Assembly: GCA_965224435.1 (NCBI GenBank)
Contig: OZ245048.1
Span: 1,798,001-1,862,000, forward strand
Length of the DNA: 64,000 nt
Direction: 5' to 3'
Source of the DNA: JAJRQY01 sp965224435
Lineage (GTDB): Bacteria > Actinomycetota > Acidimicrobiia > Acidimicrobiales > SZUA-35
Shown: piece by piece, positions 50,088 through 59,674 of the stretch
Layout: every line of letters begins with the position of its first letter
How positions within the stretch are numbered: the first letter of the stretch is position 1
Position numbers and translations under genes: made by a program
Notes under the pieces: model-generated
Database searches by the model: none
Told to the model about the DNA's origin: nothing
What the model saw: the letters and a program-made list of their open reading frames with translations, nothing else

Positions 50088-50904
50088 AGAAGCCGCCATC
50101 GGGGTGCAGGATTGTGCCGGTCATATAGCTTGACTGATCACTGGCCAGAAAGAGAGCGGCATTGGCAATGTCGTCGGGCTTGCCCTTGTGCGCCATCGGA
50201 ATGAGCTTTAACAAGTCTTCCTTGACGTCCTCGATCTGATCGATCATGGCGGTCATATTGGTATCGATGAAACCAGGACCAATGGAGTTGACCCGAATGT
50301 TCGCTGGGGCCAGCTCTCTGGCCGCCTTCTTTGTCAACATCCAGACACCGGCTTTGGAGGCGGTATAGGGGGTCGGGCCCGCATCAGGATTCTTGGCTGC
50401 GATGGAAGCAATGGTGATGATCCGGCCACTAATTCCTTGCTCGATCATGGGCCGAGCGCAAGCCTGCATGGCCAGGAAGGTCCCGGTGAGGTTGACGTCG
50501 ATTACTCGTCGCCAGTCCTCTAACTCAATGTCGCAGAATAGCAGTGCTGGCTGTTCCAGATAGTCCAAGCGCCGGAGGGCAAACTTCATGTCGCGCTCGA
50601 GGTCGCCACTGTCGTAGTTGCCGTGGCTGATGCCAGCCGCAGTGACCAATATGTCGAGCCGGCCGAATTCAGATATTGCGGTCTCGGCCATCACCTCGTT
50701 GTCCTGCTTGCTGGCGGCATCCAGCTGTACGAATACTGCTTGACGGCCAAGCGCCTCGATGGCAGACACTGTTTCCCGTGCGGTCTCGGGCTGCACGTCT
50801 GCGATCACGATATTGGCACCCTCCTCCGCCATCCGGAGAGCGGTGGCGCGCCCAATCCCGTTCGCTCCGCCGGTGATGACTGCTACCTGATCGTGAAGTT
50901 GCAT
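50077..50904 (-). CDS. short-chain dehydrogenase/reductase
   Basis: A 275-residue SDR oxidoreductase. VAVITGGANGIGRATALRMA is the cofactor loop, with Asp after strand 2 (IVIADVQPE) favouring NAD(H). ILVTAAGISHG stands for NNAG, and IASIAAKNPDAGPTPYTASKAGV carries Ser, Tyr and Lys. The C-terminus SYMTGTILHPDGGFFTD is typical. An insert of about 25 residues (DLERDMKFALRRLDYLEQPA) lies between the NAG loop and helix 4. Substrate unknown. Confidence 0.92.
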   Translation of the reverse strand: MQLHDQVAVITGGANGIGRATALRMAEEGANIVIADVQPETARETVSAIEALGRQAVFVQLDAASKQDNEVMAETAISEFGRLDILVTAAGISHGNYDSGDLERDMKFALRRLDYLEQPALLFCDIELEDWRRVIDVNLTGTFLAMQACARPMIEQGISGRIITIASIAAKNPDAGPTPYTASKAGVWMLTKKAARELAPANIRVNSIGPGFIDTNMTAMIDQIEDVKEDLLKLIPMAHKGKPDDIANAALFLASDQSSYMTGTILHPDGGFFTD

Positions 50905-50959
50905 GACCGTTTCCTAGCAGGCAAATGGCTCCAGGGCCAGATGAACTATCGGGAACCGA

Positions 50960-51865
50960 TCAGTCGGAGGCTTCTTCGCAGATGAGAACGGGAGGCCGGG
51001 GGTCAACCACGATGGCGCTCACGCCGGGCTGAAGTACATCAGAGGTGTTGAACGAATGACCGCTGAAGCCAATGACTCCGACCAGTCTGCGGGTCCGGTC
51101 AAGTACTGCTGTACCAGGAGGAAACAATGGTGTGTCTTCCGACGACAACCCGACGCTGGTCGGAACCCCATCGTTGTCAAGGCGGAAGGAGTCGATGGTG
51201 GCTTCTACCGCAACGAAGTCGGTGCGGACAGGACCGGACTGGGCAATCAGGAAGGATCCGGGAAGTACAACAAAGACCGACTCACCGGTGCGGAGCCCGG
51301 TAGCCGTTCGCCAGACAAACGGCTCACTCGTTGAATCCAGGTCAGAGCGGACCACGACCATGTCTTTGGACTGGTCTATTCCAACTACTGCCCCGGAGGC
51401 GGATCCTAGTCCGGAGTCACCTCCGGGTCTGGAGATACGGACGCTGCGAGGTTGACCGGATTGATTGCTCGGAGTGATGATGATGTTTGGGCCAACGATG
51501 AGTCCGTGCTGCGTGGAGGTGACGCCACAAGCTGAGGACAAGATGTCAACGATCTGATTGTCGAAGCTCGCATCCCTGTTGATGGCCTCCGCAGTGCCGG
51601 TGTCGTCCACAAAAGCGAGGCCCGTGTCTGGATCGGCGTCCCAGCCGTAACTACCACCGAGAGCAACGAGTGCCAAGGTGGCAAGAGTGGCGATGAGGGT
51701 GATGAGGCGATGGAATCGGAGAGGTCCGACGCGAATTTTGGCGTTGATGAATGCTGACGGGGCAGTGATCGCTCGGTCGCTTGCCCGCTCAATTGACGCG
51801 CCACAAGACGTACACGTCGTCTCAGATTCGGCCAGGGGGGTGGCGCAATCGTGGCAGTGGTTCAT
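50960..51865 (-). CDS. zinc-ribbon membrane protein with degenerate trypsin-like domain
   Basis: 301 residues. Cys4, 7, 18 and 21 (CHDC, CTSC) form a cytoplasmic zinc ribbon. A membrane helix follows at about 51-73 (LITLIATLATLALVALGG). The extracellular part has the strand pattern of HtrA-like trypsin folds: GLIVGPNIIITPSNQ where GFVxxPxGxxLTNxHV is usual, DQSKDMVVVRSD for the Asp strand, and LFPPGTAVLDRTRRLVGVIGFS where GNSGGPLxxxxGxVVGV is usual. His and Ser of the triad are absent, so it is probably a non-catalytic binding domain. Start at the MNHCHDC methionine. Confidence 0.7.
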   Translation of the reverse strand: MNHCHDCATPLAESETTCTSCGASIERASDRAITAPSAFINAKIRVGPLRFHRLITLIATLATLALVALGGSYGWDADPDTGLAFVDDTGTAEAINRDASFDNQIVDILSSACGVTSTQHGLIVGPNIIITPSNQSGQPRSVRISRPGGDSGLGSASGAVVGIDQSKDMVVVRSDLDSTSEPFVWRTATGLRTGESVFVVLPGSFLIAQSGPVRTDFVAVEATIDSFRLDNDGVPTSVGLSSEDTPLFPPGTAVLDRTRRLVGVIGFSGHSFNTSDVLQPGVSAIVVDPRPPVLICEEASD

Positions 51866-52001
51866 ATTAATCGGGTGACCAGGAAGTCTGGAATGCGCCC
51901 GGAGGCACGAAGAAGGTGATGTAAACAGGCTTAGGGCGTAAGCCGTTCTTGAGTTCTTCATCGGCCGCTTGGCCCGTAACTTGACGACCTAGCATTGCAG
52001 G

Positions 52002-53864
52002 GTGGTTACCCGTCCGCCCGCTGGCACGATCCCTGATGAGCCCGGCTCCTACCAGTTCAAGGATGTTGAAGGCCGAATCATTTATGTCGGAAAGGCCAAA
52101 TCGCTCCGATCGAGGCTTTCGAACTACTTCCAAAGCCAGTCCAACATGCATCCGCGGACCGCCCAGATGGTTAATACCGCGGCAACCGTTGAGTGGATCC
52201 AGGTCCGCAACGATGTCGAAGCGCTGATGTTGGAGTACAACCTCATCAAGCGGCATAGGCCGCGTTTCAATGTGCGACTGGTCGACGACAAGAGCTACCC
52301 GTACCTCGCTGTTTCTCTCAGCGACGAGTGGCCACGACCTCGGGTGATGCGGGGACAGAAGAAGAAGGGGACCCGCTACTTCGGTCCCTACGGACACGCG
52401 TACGCGATTCGCGAGACATTGGATCATCTACTGCGAACGTTTCCAGTTCGAACCTGTACCGACTCAAAGTTCAATCGCCATGCCAAGTTGGGTAAACCCT
52501 GCCTGCTCTTTCACATCGAAAAGTGTTCGGGCCCTTGCGTTGGTGAGGTGACCAGTGATGACTATCAAGAGATGGTTGATGGGCTCTGCCAGTTCTTGGA
52601 GGGTGACACCGACCCGGTGTTGGCCAAGCTTGAGATCGAGATGCGGGCTGCTGCCAGCGAGCTGGAATTCGAGCTTGCCGCCCGCGTTCGCGATCGAATT
52701 GGAACCGTGCGCAAGGCGGTGGAGCGCCAGCAGATGGTCGCGGATCGCAACGAAGACATCGACGTGATCGGGATTGCTCAAGATGACCTCGAAGCAGCCA
52801 TCTTTGTCTTCGTTGTTCGCAAGGGTCGGGTTCTTGGGCGACGGTCCTTCGTGATGGACAAGGTTGAAGAGCTGACAGCTAGCGAGCTGGTTGACCGAAT
52901 CCTCGAAGGTCTCTACGACGAAGAACCTGCGATGGGTATGCCCAAGACCGTGCTGGTTCCGGAGGAGTCATCGGACCCCGAGCTTTATCAGGAATGGTTG
53001 AGTGACCTGCGTGGCTCGAAGGTGGATATTCGGGTGCCTCAGCGAGGAGACAAGCGCGATCTGCTAGCCACGGTAGTGAAGAACGCCGAAGAAGAGTTCA
53101 CCCGCCACCGGATGAAACGGGCGACTGACCACAACAGCCGAGCTCGTGCCCTCAACGAATTGCAAGAAGCGCTTAGCCTGCCAGAATCACCTCTGCGTAT
53201 CGAGTGTTATGACATGAGCCACCTGTCGGGAACCAACTATGTCGGCTCAATGGTGGTAGTCGAAGATGGTCTGCCAGCCAAGCGCGAGTATCGACGATTC
53301 AAGATCAAGACCGTGGAGCAGAACGATGACTACGCCGCCATGGAAGAGGTCCTGACCCGGCGACTCAAGAACTACCTGGTTGAACGAGCCAAGCCAGTGG
53401 CCGAACGGGGCAAGTTTCAGTACCCGCCCCAGCTCTTGGTCGTCGACGGAGGCAAGGGTCAGCTGACTTCGGCCGTGCGAGTCTTGGAAGAGCTAGGCCT
53501 CTTCGACGAGATTCCGGTTTGCTCGTTAGCCAAGCGATTCGAAGAGGTCTACCTGCCCTATCAGTCCGAGCCGGTTCGCATCCCTCGCCAGTCAGAGGCT
53601 TTGTATCTTCTGCAGCGGCTTCGTGACGAGAGCCACCGGTTCGCCATCTCCTATCACCGCAAGCTCCGGGCCAAGGAGATGACTCGCTCGGTCATCGACG
53701 ACATCCCAGGTCTGGGTCCAGCAAGAAAGAAGCGCTTGCTCAAAGAACTTGGCGGAATCACCAAGGTGAAACGAGCAGAACTTGATCAGCTGGAGGCGTT
53801 GAGCTGGCTACCGGAGGTCGTGGCCAAAGCTGTCTATGACAAGACCCATGGGCTTGCTGGTTGA
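52002..53864 (+). CDS. uvrC: excinuclease ABC subunit UvrC
   Basis: A 620-residue dual-incision nuclease. GIY-YIG domain at the N-terminus (PGSYQFKDVEGRIIYVGKAKSLRSRLSNYF), UVR motif near 200-235 (ASELEFELAARVRDRI), the RNase H-like C-terminal nuclease (IECYDMSHLSGTNYVGSMVV; LLVVDGGKGQLTSA) and a terminal helix-hairpin-helix (IDDIPGLGPARKKRLLKELGG). GTG start; the gene is divergent from the zinc-ribbon protein. Confidence 0.97.
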   Translation: MVTRPPAGTIPDEPGSYQFKDVEGRIIYVGKAKSLRSRLSNYFQSQSNMHPRTAQMVNTAATVEWIQVRNDVEALMLEYNLIKRHRPRFNVRLVDDKSYPYLAVSLSDEWPRPRVMRGQKKKGTRYFGPYGHAYAIRETLDHLLRTFPVRTCTDSKFNRHAKLGKPCLLFHIEKCSGPCVGEVTSDDYQEMVDGLCQFLEGDTDPVLAKLEIEMRAAASELEFELAARVRDRIGTVRKAVERQQMVADRNEDIDVIGIAQDDLEAAIFVFVVRKGRVLGRRSFVMDKVEELTASELVDRILEGLYDEEPAMGMPKTVLVPEESSDPELYQEWLSDLRGSKVDIRVPQRGDKRDLLATVVKNAEEEFTRHRMKRATDHNSRARALNELQEALSLPESPLRIECYDMSHLSGTNYVGSMVVVEDGLPAKREYRRFKIKTVEQNDDYAAMEEVLTRRLKNYLVERAKPVAERGKFQYPPQLLVVDGGKGQLTSAVRVLEELGLFDEIPVCSLAKRFEEVYLPYQSEPVRIPRQSEALYLLQRLRDESHRFAISYHRKLRAKEMTRSVIDDIPGLGPARKKRLLKELGGITKVKRAELDQLEALSWLPEVVAKAVYDKTHGLAG

Positions 53865-53916
53865 GGCTGGCCAGATCTGAGTCTTGCTGGCCAGGCTGAT
53901 GCTGGACCGAACTCGA

Positions 53917-53922
53917 TAGCGT
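53917..53922 (+). promoter_or_regulatory. -10 hexamer for the methyltransferase gene
   Basis: TAGCGT followed by 6 bases (CGCTCC) and ATG 53929. Confidence 0.45.
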
Positions 53923-53928
53923 CGCTCC

Positions 53929-54660
53929 ATGGTTATGAACGACGGGGCCTGGAATGATCAAACGGCCGGATGGTGGCAGCGTGAGTTCACCGATGGTGTT
54001 GACCCCGAGTACACCGAGCAGATCATTCCACTCATCGCCGGAGAGCTAGAAGGGCTGTCCATCATTGTCGACATTGGCACCGGTGAGGGTCAGGTCGCTC
54101 GGGTGCTGCAAGCCGCGGGCTCACATGTGATTGGGTTAGATCCGATCCGTCCCCAAGTCACCGAGGCAGCCAGTCGTGGGGGAGGACCGAGCTATGTTCT
54201 TGCACCCGCTGACCAGTTGCCCATTGCAACCGCCGCTGTCGACGGAGCGGTTGCTTGCCTGGTGTTCGAGCACATCGATGCGGTGGACGAAGCCATCGCC
54301 GAGGTTGCCCGCGTCCTGCGTCCCGGCGGCACATTCTTGTTCCTGCTCAATCATCCACTCTTGCAAACGCCAGGTAGTGGCTGGATCGACGATCAGATAT
54401 TGGACCCACCTGAGCAGTATTGGCGCATCGGCCCGTATCTGCCTGAGGCTGAGACAGTGGAAGAAGTCCAGAAGGACGTGTTCATCCGATTCCTGCACCG
54501 GCCCTTGTCGCGCTACATCAATACACTTGCTGCCAACGGCCTGTTGCTGAGTCAGATGTTTGAGCCTGCTCCACCTCCAGGATTTCTCGCTCAAGCTCCC
54601 GAATACTTCGAAGCAGCAACAGTCCCGCGCCTATTGGCCCTTCGCTGCACCAAGATGTGA
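53929..54660 (+). CDS. class I SAM-dependent methyltransferase
   Basis: A 243-residue methyltransferase. Motif I is IIVDIGTGEGQVARVL, followed by VIGLDPIRPQ (acidic residue binding the SAM ribose), the DQLPIATAAVDGAVACLVFEHI motif typical of the UbiE/Methyltransf_11 group, and VLRPGGTFLFLLNHP. Substrate unknown. It is inserted between uvrC and rapZ, which are often neighbours in actinomycetes, and ends 12 bases before rapZ. Confidence 0.88.
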   Translation: MVMNDGAWNDQTAGWWQREFTDGVDPEYTEQIIPLIAGELEGLSIIVDIGTGEGQVARVLQAAGSHVIGLDPIRPQVTEAASRGGGPSYVLAPADQLPIATAAVDGAVACLVFEHIDAVDEAIAEVARVLRPGGTFLFLLNHPLLQTPGSGWIDDQILDPPEQYWRIGPYLPEAETVEEVQKDVFIRFLHRPLSRYINTLAANGLLLSQMFEPAPPPGFLAQAPEYFEAATVPRLLALRCTKM

Positions 54661-54672
54661 GAAACTAGCCAG

Positions 54673-55515
54673 ATGCAAATCACTGTGGTGAATGGACTGT
54701 CGGGTGCCGGTCGATCAGTAGCAGCCGGCGCACTGGAAGACCATGGTTGGTTTGTCATTGACAACCTGCCCGCTTCGCTGGTGCCAAAAGTTGCCGAACT
54801 AGCAACGTCCGCGACCGGTGGTTTTGAGCGGGTCGCACTAGTCATGGCTGGCTATGACGTCGAGATGGCTAACCAGATTGAAGCCCTAAGAGAGCAGCTC
54901 TCCAATGTGACGGTTGTCTTCCTGGAAGCTTCGGACGAGGTCTTGATCCGTCGCTATGAGAGCACCAAGCGGCGCCATCCGCTGGATGACGGACATGGCG
55001 TTCCTGCTGCCATTGTGCAAGAACGAGAACGGCTGATGGAGGCTCGGGGTGCCGCCGATCTGATCATTGATACCAGCGATCTGAATCCCCACCGGCTTCG
55101 TGAACGCTTGATCGAACAGTTTGGCAACACCGAAGATGTCGGAGCGATGCGCATCACGATTTCCTCCTTCGGCTTCAAGCACGGAATCCCGCTTGACGTG
55201 GACATGGTCATGGACTGCCGGTTCTTGCCCAACCCTCATTGGGACCCTGATCTTCGCCCGTATTCGGGCTTAGACCCCCAAATCCAGGAGTACGTGTTGG
55301 AACGGCCAGATACCGAAACCTTCCTGGATCATCTTGACTCCCTGCTGGAGGGATTGCTGCCGGCTTACACCGAAGAAGGCAAGTCCTATCTCGGAATCGC
55401 CTTCGGTTGTACCGGTGGTCGTCATCGCTCAGTAGCGGTAGCCGAAGAGATTGCTCGGCGCCTCAAGGACAAGGGTTGGAAACCACGAGTAAGCCACCGA
55501 GACATTGACCGGTAG
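54673..55515 (+). CDS. rapZ: RapZ-family nucleotide-binding protein
   Basis: 280 residues. Walker A VVNGLSGAGRSVAAGAL (8-15), Walker B-like VVFLEASDEVLIRRYESTKRRHPL, and the conserved C-terminal FGCTGGRHRSVAVAEEIA. In gamma-proteobacteria RapZ directs decay of GlmZ RNA; in actinomycetes the role is less clear. It overlaps the yvcK start by 11 bases. Confidence 0.94.
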   Translation: MQITVVNGLSGAGRSVAAGALEDHGWFVIDNLPASLVPKVAELATSATGGFERVALVMAGYDVEMANQIEALREQLSNVTVVFLEASDEVLIRRYESTKRRHPLDDGHGVPAAIVQERERLMEARGAADLIIDTSDLNPHRLRERLIEQFGNTEDVGAMRITISSFGFKHGIPLDVDMVMDCRFLPNPHWDPDLRPYSGLDPQIQEYVLERPDTETFLDHLDSLLEGLLPAYTEEGKSYLGIAFGCTGGRHRSVAVAEEIARRLKDKGWKPRVSHRDIDR

Positions 55516-56443
55516 ACGCCCCTCCTCGAATTCGCGCCCCGGGCCACGAGTTGTTGCCCTTGGTGGCGGTCATGGTCTTGCTTCGGTGCTGAAAGCGGCA
55601 CGGACTTATGCCGGGGATATTGTTGGCATCGTGTCGGTCGCTGATGACGGTGGCTCCTCGGGGCGCCTTCGACACGAGTTAGGTCTGCCTGCGCCCGGCG
55701 ACCTGCGGCGTTGCCTCTCGGCCCTCGCGGCTGATGACAGTGTGTTGGCAAAGTCGCTGGAGCATCGTTTTGATCGAGGGGCCCTGGAGGGCCATGCCGT
55801 TGGAAACCTGTTGATCGCTGGCCTGGCCAGTGCCACAGGCGACTTCCAGGTAGCAATCGAGGAGGTGGCTCGGCTGATTGGAGCCTCTGGTCGGCTGATT
55901 CCTGCTACCACTGGATCGGTGAGTCTGGTTGCTGATTCTGATGTTGGAGAACTCACGGGCCAGGTCACTATTGAGCACGCCAGTGGTATCCGGAATTTGC
56001 GCTTTGATACCGCAGACCCAGAGGCACCTGAGGCTGCCATCGAAGCGATCATGGCGGCAGATCAAGTTGTCATTGCGCCAGGATCCTTGTTCACCAGTGT
56101 GCTCGCCGTCGCCGTGGTGCCTTCAATCTTGGATGCGCTCAATCGGACGTCGGCCCAGCGGGTCTATGTGGCCAACGTTGCCAACGAGCGGGCAGACCTT
56201 CGGGGCTTCTATCTGCCCGAACACGTTGAAGCACTTCGTTTGCATGGCGTGGTCCCCGACGCAATTCTTGCTTGTCCCGCAGTGCACCTGGCCAGTGAGT
56301 TGGCCTCGGTTGCCCCGGGAGTGGTGATCAAACTGGCCGAGGTTTCGGCCGAAGATGGCTGGGGGCATGACCCGATCAAGCTTGGCGTCGCACTTTGTGA
56401 GCTGGCCGATTCGGATGCCTCAAAGGCAGGCGCTGAAAACTAG
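55505..56443 (+). CDS. yvcK: YvcK/CofD-like gluconeogenesis factor
   Basis: 312 residues of the CofD-like fold. VVALGGGHGLASVLKAAR, VSVADDGGSSGRLR, GHAVGNLLIAGL and VIAPGSLFTSVLAVAVV are the conserved loops binding UDP-sugars in this family. A TTG start is assumed, overlapping the rapZ end; the first conserved residues begin about 15 codons on. In most actinomycetes and Firmicutes whiA follows yvcK; here gap follows after 76 bases. Confidence 0.93.
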   Translation: MTGRRPSSNSRPGPRVVALGGGHGLASVLKAARTYAGDIVGIVSVADDGGSSGRLRHELGLPAPGDLRRCLSALAADDSVLAKSLEHRFDRGALEGHAVGNLLIAGLASATGDFQVAIEEVARLIGASGRLIPATTGSVSLVADSDVGELTGQVTIEHASGIRNLRFDTADPEAPEAAIEAIMAADQVVIAPGSLFTSVLAVAVVPSILDALNRTSAQRVYVANVANERADLRGFYLPEHVEALRLHGVVPDAILACPAVHLASELASVAPGVVIKLAEVSAEDGWGHDPIKLGVALCELADSDASKAGAEN

Positions 56444-56519
56444 TCCATTGGGTTCATCCTCTGGCCTTGCTTGACGGCTAACATCGGTAGCTCGCGAAGC
56501 AATTTGGAAGGCAAGCAAT

Positions 56520-57530
56520 ATGACCATTCGTGTCGGAATCAATGGCTTTGGCCGCATCGGCCGCAACTTCTTTCGAGCAGCCAAGAAGGCTGGAGCCGAT
56601 ATCGACTTTGTGGCGGTGAATGACCTTGGCTCACATGAGACCATGGCTCACCTGCTCAAGTACGACTCCGTTCTTGGACAGCTTCCGAGCACGATCGAGA
56701 CAGTCGACGGGGGCTTGTCCGTCGACGGTGACTTCCTGAAGATTTTGAGCGAGCGCAACCCCTCTGACCTGCCTTGGGGCGAGCTTGGCGTCGATGTCGT
56801 CATCGAATCAACCGGTGTGTTCAACTCCCGTGACAAGGCTGCTGGCCACCTCGAAGGTGGCGCTCCCTACGTGATTGTTTCGGCTCCCTGTGGCGGAGCC
56901 GATAACACCTTCGTTCTTGGTGTGAACGAAGACACCTTCAATCCCGAGACCGACAAGGTTGTCTCTAACGCCTCTTGTACGACCAACTGCTTCGTACCCA
57001 TGGTTCACGTCCTGGATCAGGCCTTTGGGGTCAACCAGGGTCTGATGACCACCATCCACGCCTACACCGGCGACCAGGCATTGGTCGATGGACCCCACAA
57101 GGATCTTCGTCGGGCCCGTGCCGCGGCAATCAACATCATCCCAACCTCAACCGGTGCCGCCCGAGCTACCGGAATCGTGCTGCAAAGCATGCAAGGCAAG
57201 CTGGACGGGACATCACTTCGAGTCCCAGTTCCCACCGGTTCACTTACTGACTTCACTGCTGTGGTGAACGGCGAACCGTCAGTGGAAGAGGTCAACGCGG
57301 CTTTCGCCGCCGCCGCATCGGAAGGTCGCCTCGCTGGTGTGCTGGATTACACCGAAGCACCAATCGTGAGCTCGGACATCGTGACCTCCCCAGCCTCGTG
57401 CACCCTTGACGCTGGCATGACCATGACTCAAGGTTCCTTGGTCAAGATCTTTGGCTGGTACGACAATGAGTGGGGTTACTCCAACCGCCTCGTCGACCTT
57501 GCACAGATCGTTGGCGCTGCCAACAAGTAA
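56520..57530 (+). CDS. gap: glyceraldehyde-3-phosphate dehydrogenase
   Basis: A 336-residue glycolytic enzyme. IRVGINGFGRIGRNFFRA is the NAD fold, catalytic Cys153 lies in SNASCTTNCFVP, and WYDNEWGYSNRLVD is the C-terminal signature. Asp after strand 2 (FVAVNDLG) indicates NAD preference. GGAAGG precedes the ATG. First of the gap-pgk-tpiA run. Confidence 0.97.
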   Translation: MTIRVGINGFGRIGRNFFRAAKKAGADIDFVAVNDLGSHETMAHLLKYDSVLGQLPSTIETVDGGLSVDGDFLKILSERNPSDLPWGELGVDVVIESTGVFNSRDKAAGHLEGGAPYVIVSAPCGGADNTFVLGVNEDTFNPETDKVVSNASCTTNCFVPMVHVLDQAFGVNQGLMTTIHAYTGDQALVDGPHKDLRRARAAAINIIPTSTGAARATGIVLQSMQGKLDGTSLRVPVPTGSLTDFTAVVNGEPSVEEVNAAFAAAASEGRLAGVLDYTEAPIVSSDIVTSPASCTLDAGMTMTQGSLVKIFGWYDNEWGYSNRLVDLAQIVGAANK

Positions 57531-57543
57531 TTCTGTCCTGTTG

Positions 57544-57580
57544 AGCGACAGTCAGCGGCCTGGGGGTCCTGGCTGTCGCT
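57544..57580 (+). terminator. hairpin between gap and pgk
   Basis: A 12-bp stem (AGCGACAGTCAG with CTGGCTGTCGCT, one T-G pair), 14 bases after the gap stop, followed by TTCAC. It may lower read-through from gap into pgk. Confidence 0.6.
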
Positions 57581-57643
57581 TTCACAGGGTCTATCCCGCA
57601 TGAGCCATACCAACAATGACTTAGACGAGTAGGTAATACGAAC

Positions 57644-58768
57644 ATGGCAATCTTTGGTGTCCCGGAGCTGGAGGATCTTGGCGGTCTGGACGGGAAGTCC
57701 GTCCTGGTTCGAGTGGACTTCAATGTGCCTATGTCTGACGGCGAGATCACTGACGATCTGCGCATGCAGGCAGCACTTCCGACCCTGTCGTGGCTGCAAG
57801 AACAGGGTGCCAAGGTGACGGCCTGCTCTCACCGTGGACGACCAAAGGGCGAACCGAATCCTGAGTTCTCGATGGATCCGGTGCGCTCGCACCTGGCCAC
57901 GCTGGCTCCTGGTGTTGAACTGTTGGAGAACCTGCGATTCAATCCGGGCGAGACGGCCAACGACCCGACTTTCGTGACTGAGCTTGTCAGCGGCCACGAC
58001 GCCTATGTGAATGACGCCTTTGGGGCGTCACACCGCTCCCACGCTTCCATTGTTGGGCCACCACAGCATCTTCCTTCTGCTGCCGGGCGTCTGCTGGCCA
58101 AAGAAGTTGAAGTCTTGTTGGGTGTGCGAGATTCGCCCCGACGGCCCTTCGTCGCCATCATGGGCGGAGCCAAAATCTCCGACAAGCTGGCTGTGATCGA
58201 ATCGCTTCTGGAGCACGTTGACTCCATCATCATTGGTGGTGGCATGGCCTTCACCTTCTTGAAGTCCAAGGGTCACAATATTGGTGACTCCTTGTTGGAA
58301 CCAGACATGATCGAGACCTGTGGCCGACTGCTGGAAAGCGGCAAGATCCACCTGCCCGAAGACATCACCGCTTTCTCTGGCGGCAAGCTCTTCGAACCCG
58401 AAGCCGGGGGAGAGGTCCGCCAAGCTGGAATCAGTTTGGCGTCGGGCTGGATGGGCGTCGACATCGGCCCCTATTCCGCCGCGCTGTTTACTGACATCAT
58501 TCTCGACGCAGGAACCGTGCTTTGGAATGGCCCAATGGGCGTGTTCGAAGATCCCCGTTTCGAGGCCGGAACCCGATCGATCGCTGAGGCGATGGCCGAG
58601 TCGAAGGCCTTCACCGTTGTTGGTGGCGGCGATTCGGCGGCAGCAGCCAAGCAATTCGGAGTTGATGGAGACATCGACCACATGTCCACCGGCGGTGGTG
58701 CATCCCTGGAACTGATCGAAAAGGGTGACCTTCCGGGGCTCGCCGCCTTACGGGACGGCATCAAATAG
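57644..58768 (+). CDS. pgk: phosphoglycerate kinase
   Basis: A 374-residue two-domain kinase, slightly shorter than the common 390-400. SVLVRVDFNVPMSDGEI is the N-terminal signature, SHRGRPKGEPN and NLRFNPGE bind phosphoglycerate, MGGAKISDKL and TVVGGGDSAAAAKQFG bind nucleotide, and STGGGASLELIEKG is the C-terminal loop. Full catalytic set present. Confidence 0.96.
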   Translation: MAIFGVPELEDLGGLDGKSVLVRVDFNVPMSDGEITDDLRMQAALPTLSWLQEQGAKVTACSHRGRPKGEPNPEFSMDPVRSHLATLAPGVELLENLRFNPGETANDPTFVTELVSGHDAYVNDAFGASHRSHASIVGPPQHLPSAAGRLLAKEVEVLLGVRDSPRRPFVAIMGGAKISDKLAVIESLLEHVDSIIIGGGMAFTFLKSKGHNIGDSLLEPDMIETCGRLLESGKIHLPEDITAFSGGKLFEPEAGGEVRQAGISLASGWMGVDIGPYSAALFTDIILDAGTVLWNGPMGVFEDPRFEAGTRSIAEAMAESKAFTVVGGGDSAAAAKQFGVDGDIDHMSTGGGASLELIEKGDLPGLAALRDGIK

Positions 58769-58857
58769 TATTGCTGTCACGAAGACAGCCGGGCTGAGGT
58801 GTCCGACCACCCTCCCAGAAAATGTCACTAGACCACCGTTTGAGCGAAGGAACCAAT

Positions 58858-59637
58858 ATGGCCGAGCGTAAGCCAATCATCAGCGGCAACTGGAAGATGC
58901 ATCTCAATCACTTTGAGGCACTCAAGCTTGTTCAAGAGCTGAGCTATCTGATCACCGAAGACGATGTCGATGCAGTCGATATTTCCCTGCATCCTCCCTT
59001 TACCGACATTCGCACCGTGCAGACCGTGCTCGAAGCCGACAAACTGCCATTCCACCTGGGTGCCCAGCATTGCCACTTCGAGGAGAAGGGTGCTTTCACC
59101 GGCGAGGTAGCGCCTTCCATGCTGGCCAAGCTCAATGTTGGCTATGTGATCGTGGGCCACTCGGAACGCCGCGAAGTGTTTGGCGAGTCCGATGAGATGA
59201 TCAACAAGAAGGTGCTGGCGATTTTGGCGGCGGGCATGCTGCCCATCTTGTGCTGTGGTGAGACGCTGGAAGAGCGTGAAGCTGGCGAGGCCGAATCAAA
59301 GATCACCCGACAGGTAACCGCTGGCATGGCCAAGGTCACTGCTGAGCAAGCAGCTGACATGGTCATTGCCTATGAGCCGATCTGGGCCATTGGCACCGGA
59401 CGTACCGCCTCAGCCGAAGACGCCCAGTCCATGTGTGCTGCGGTTCGATCGGTAGTTGCTGGCCTGTACGGCGAGGAGGTAGCCCAGAGCGTTCGTATCC
59501 AGTACGGCGGCTCGGTGAAGCCGGTGAATGCTCATGAGCTGATGACCCAGCCCGATATTGATGGCGCCTTGGTCGGGGGAGCAGCGTTGGAAGCTGACTC
59601 CTTTGCTCGCATCGCCCAGTTTCGTCTTTCGGAGTAG
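58858..59637 (+). CDS. tpiA: triosephosphate isomerase
   Basis: A 259-residue TIM barrel. ISGNWKMHLN carries catalytic Lys13, VIVGHSERREVFGE the catalytic His, and VIAYEPIWAIGTGRTAS the catalytic Glu (about 172) and loop 6. YGGSVKPVNAHELM binds phosphate. ATG 58858 is chosen since GCGAAGGAACC lies just upstream and the protein starts in register with the family. Confidence 0.97.
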   Translation: MAERKPIISGNWKMHLNHFEALKLVQELSYLITEDDVDAVDISLHPPFTDIRTVQTVLEADKLPFHLGAQHCHFEEKGAFTGEVAPSMLAKLNVGYVIVGHSERREVFGESDEMINKKVLAILAAGMLPILCCGETLEEREAGEAESKITRQVTAGMAKVTAEQAADMVIAYEPIWAIGTGRTASAEDAQSMCAAVRSVVAGLYGEEVAQSVRIQYGGSVKPVNAHELMTQPDIDGALVGGAALEADSFARIAQFRLSE

Positions 59638-59674
59638 CTGGTCCGACGACCACCGGAATGGGTGAGTCCGCAAC

